NCBI GenBank assembly: GCA_004193595.1
Contig: RPGQ01000005.1
Span: 4,021-68,020, forward strand
Length of the DNA: 64,000 nucleotides
Origin: Desulfobacteraceae bacterium Eth-SRB2
Lineage (GTDB): Bacteria; Desulfobacterota; Desulfobacteria; Desulfobacterales; UBA11574
Reading direction: 5' to 3'
The notes under the pieces are model-generated. The model had not been told where the DNA came from. It was given only the letters and a program-made list of their open reading frames with translations, and did no database searches. The stretch's first letter is position 1, and the number at the start of each line of letters is the position of its first letter. Position numbers and translations under genes: made by a program. Shown piece by piece: positions 63,901 to 64,000 of this stretch.

Positions 63901-64000
63901 CCATCGGCACCACGGTCTTTTCCGGCATGCTGGCGGCGACCCTGGTGGGTATCTTTCTGATTCCGGCCCTTTACTATGCCTTTCAAACAGGCCGTGAAAA
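60912..64000 (+). CDS. RND efflux permease (HAE-1, AcrB-like), runs off the right edge
   Basis: Proton-driven drug-efflux pump; 1029 complete codons are in the window and no stop is reached. It begins MFSQIFIERPRLAMVVSIIL and shows the HAE-1 hallmarks: QYPQITPPEIRVTASYPGAN, VDNMLYMSSSCSNDG, the proton relay AIGLVVDDAIVVVENVYRVM (helix 4), FLPQEDQGYFF at the start of the second half, and LAGKNAILIVEFSKDRREEG. GGGAG lies 7 nt before the ATG. Only about 15-30 residues are likely missing. The gene is visibly GC-richer than the left half of the window. Confidence 0.94.
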   Translation, partial: MFSQIFIERPRLAMVVSIILTLAGLIALFNIPVAQYPQITPPEIRVTASYPGANAQVVADTVAAPIEKEVNGVDNMLYMSSSCSNDGRYTLAVTFAVGTDPDIDQVNLQNRVQLATSKLPQEVVDQGIDVRKRSVSMMAVICFYSPKGTRNRLFLSNYVSKNIKDALVRLKGVSDVFLFGEMEYSMRIWMDPDRLTALGLTADDVIAAIRQQNIQAAVGSIGSEPVAQSQQVQYTLRAKGRLNEVEDFKNIIVRTNDQGGLVRVRNIARVELGARSYGHDSILNGGPTVALAVYQSPGANTLDTMKDVRAEIKRLAQQQPSDVQYQIILDTTKYVSAAIDEIVMTLGLTCLLVIGVVFIFLQDWRATLIPALTIPVSLVGTFAVLFALGYNANTISLFALIMAIGLVVDDAIVVVENVYRVMDKRKIGPKAATIRAMGQVTGPIVATTLVLLAVFVPVGFMPGITGQLYKQFAVTMCTAVVISAINALTLSPALCATLLKPPKTIRRGPLSWFNRVLDASRKGYVAGAAWLLRRLVVVALIFIGIFGGTYYLFSSRPTSFLPQEDQGYFFFNVQLPEAAALSRTNEVMQQLTKELQTIKGVDHVIGVGGFSLLSGNADNVGFGLGILAPWDKRTRPDVKLNAVMGQAQRKLAAISSANIFAFVPPAILGLGTTGGFDFRLQALEDQSPREIAAATRAIVIAANQDPALMRVFSTYTANTPQLFVNLDRTRTETFKVPVSRVFSTLQAQLGSGYVNDFNLYGRVYQVKVQADAPYRDTVEDINQLYVRSNDGKMVHMRSLISLSTVLGPQIVKRYNQFISTQINGNAAPGFSSGQAMAAMERLAAKALPKGYAYDWSAMSFQERKAGGKVSVLFAMALLFGYLFLVGQYESWTIPLPIIIYIPVASLGALVGLWITGLSISIYAQIGLVLLVGLAGKNAILIVEFSKDRREEGMSAEKAAVEGARIRFRPVLMTAFTFILGVTPMLIATGAGANSRRAIGTTVFSGMLAATLVGIFLIPALYYAFQTGRE

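Overview
The window reads as bacterial chromosome from a Gram-negative anaerobe, most likely a Desulfobacterota (delta-proteobacterial) relative. Supporting content: an octaheme cytochrome c with TPR repeats next to a cytochrome b/Rieske pair, an ADP-forming acyl-CoA synthetase in two subunits, a giant 2-hydroxyacyl-CoA-dehydratase-type activase, a sigma-54 activator with a matching -24/-12 promoter, and many outer-membrane lipoproteins. The taxon is inferred from content, not proven. I found no rRNA, tRNA, CRISPR array, transposase, integrase or phage gene.

Layout. 0-4.9 kb (minus): an RND permease cut by the left edge, its adaptor, and a pqiABC lipid-transport operon. 4.9-8.9 kb (minus): small exported envelope proteins (SHOCT, DUF3313, SYLF, glycine-zipper, beta-barrel). 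9.0-13.3 kb (minus): arylsulfatase and SCP-2 genes downstream of a sigma-54 activator, with promoter and dyads visible between them. 13.8-18.5 kb (minus): cytochrome b, Rieske and octaheme cytochrome genes, interrupted by an inverted-repeat-bounded, frameshifted GxxExxY unit. 19-25.4 kb (minus): DUF3124 protein, lipoprotein, two paralogous solute-binding proteins, a VWA/TSP3/OmpA lipoprotein and an MscS channel. 26.5-31.5 kb (plus): MltD-like lytic transglycosylase and split ADP-forming acyl-CoA synthetase. 32.1-39.5 kb (plus): TetR regulator, membrane-HD fusion, 1492-residue activase, helical DUF6781-like protein. 39.7-46.6 kb (plus): small ORF, tolC-adaptor-RND operon and patatin phospholipase. 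46.8-53.5 kb (plus): VTT membrane protein, (alpha/alpha)6 glycosidase, GT4 glycosyltransferase and an alkaline-phosphatase/EEP fusion, followed by an AarF/UbiB kinase. 55.7-59 kb (minus): unusual aldehyde dehydrogenase, DUF3187 protein and TetR/CerR regulator, divergent from a third RND system (plus) that runs off the right edge.

Two things stand out. First, the spacers are full of short inverted-repeat (MITE-like) elements of several families; one splits the acyl-CoA synthetase operon with an 11-bp flanking duplication, and another supplies the last codons of the Rieske gene. Second, gene scars mark old rearrangements. A tolC fragment lies just before, and a patatin 3-prime fragment just after, the VTT-glycosidase-GT4-phosphodiesterase block, in the order expected if that block replaced the inside of a second tolC-RND-patatin cassette. 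A separate scar of the aldehyde dehydrogenase 5-prime end sits behind the acyl-CoA synthetase. The VTT/GH/GT4/AP-EEP block, with a lipase upstream and an AarF kinase downstream, is my best candidate for an undescribed (glyco)lipid system.
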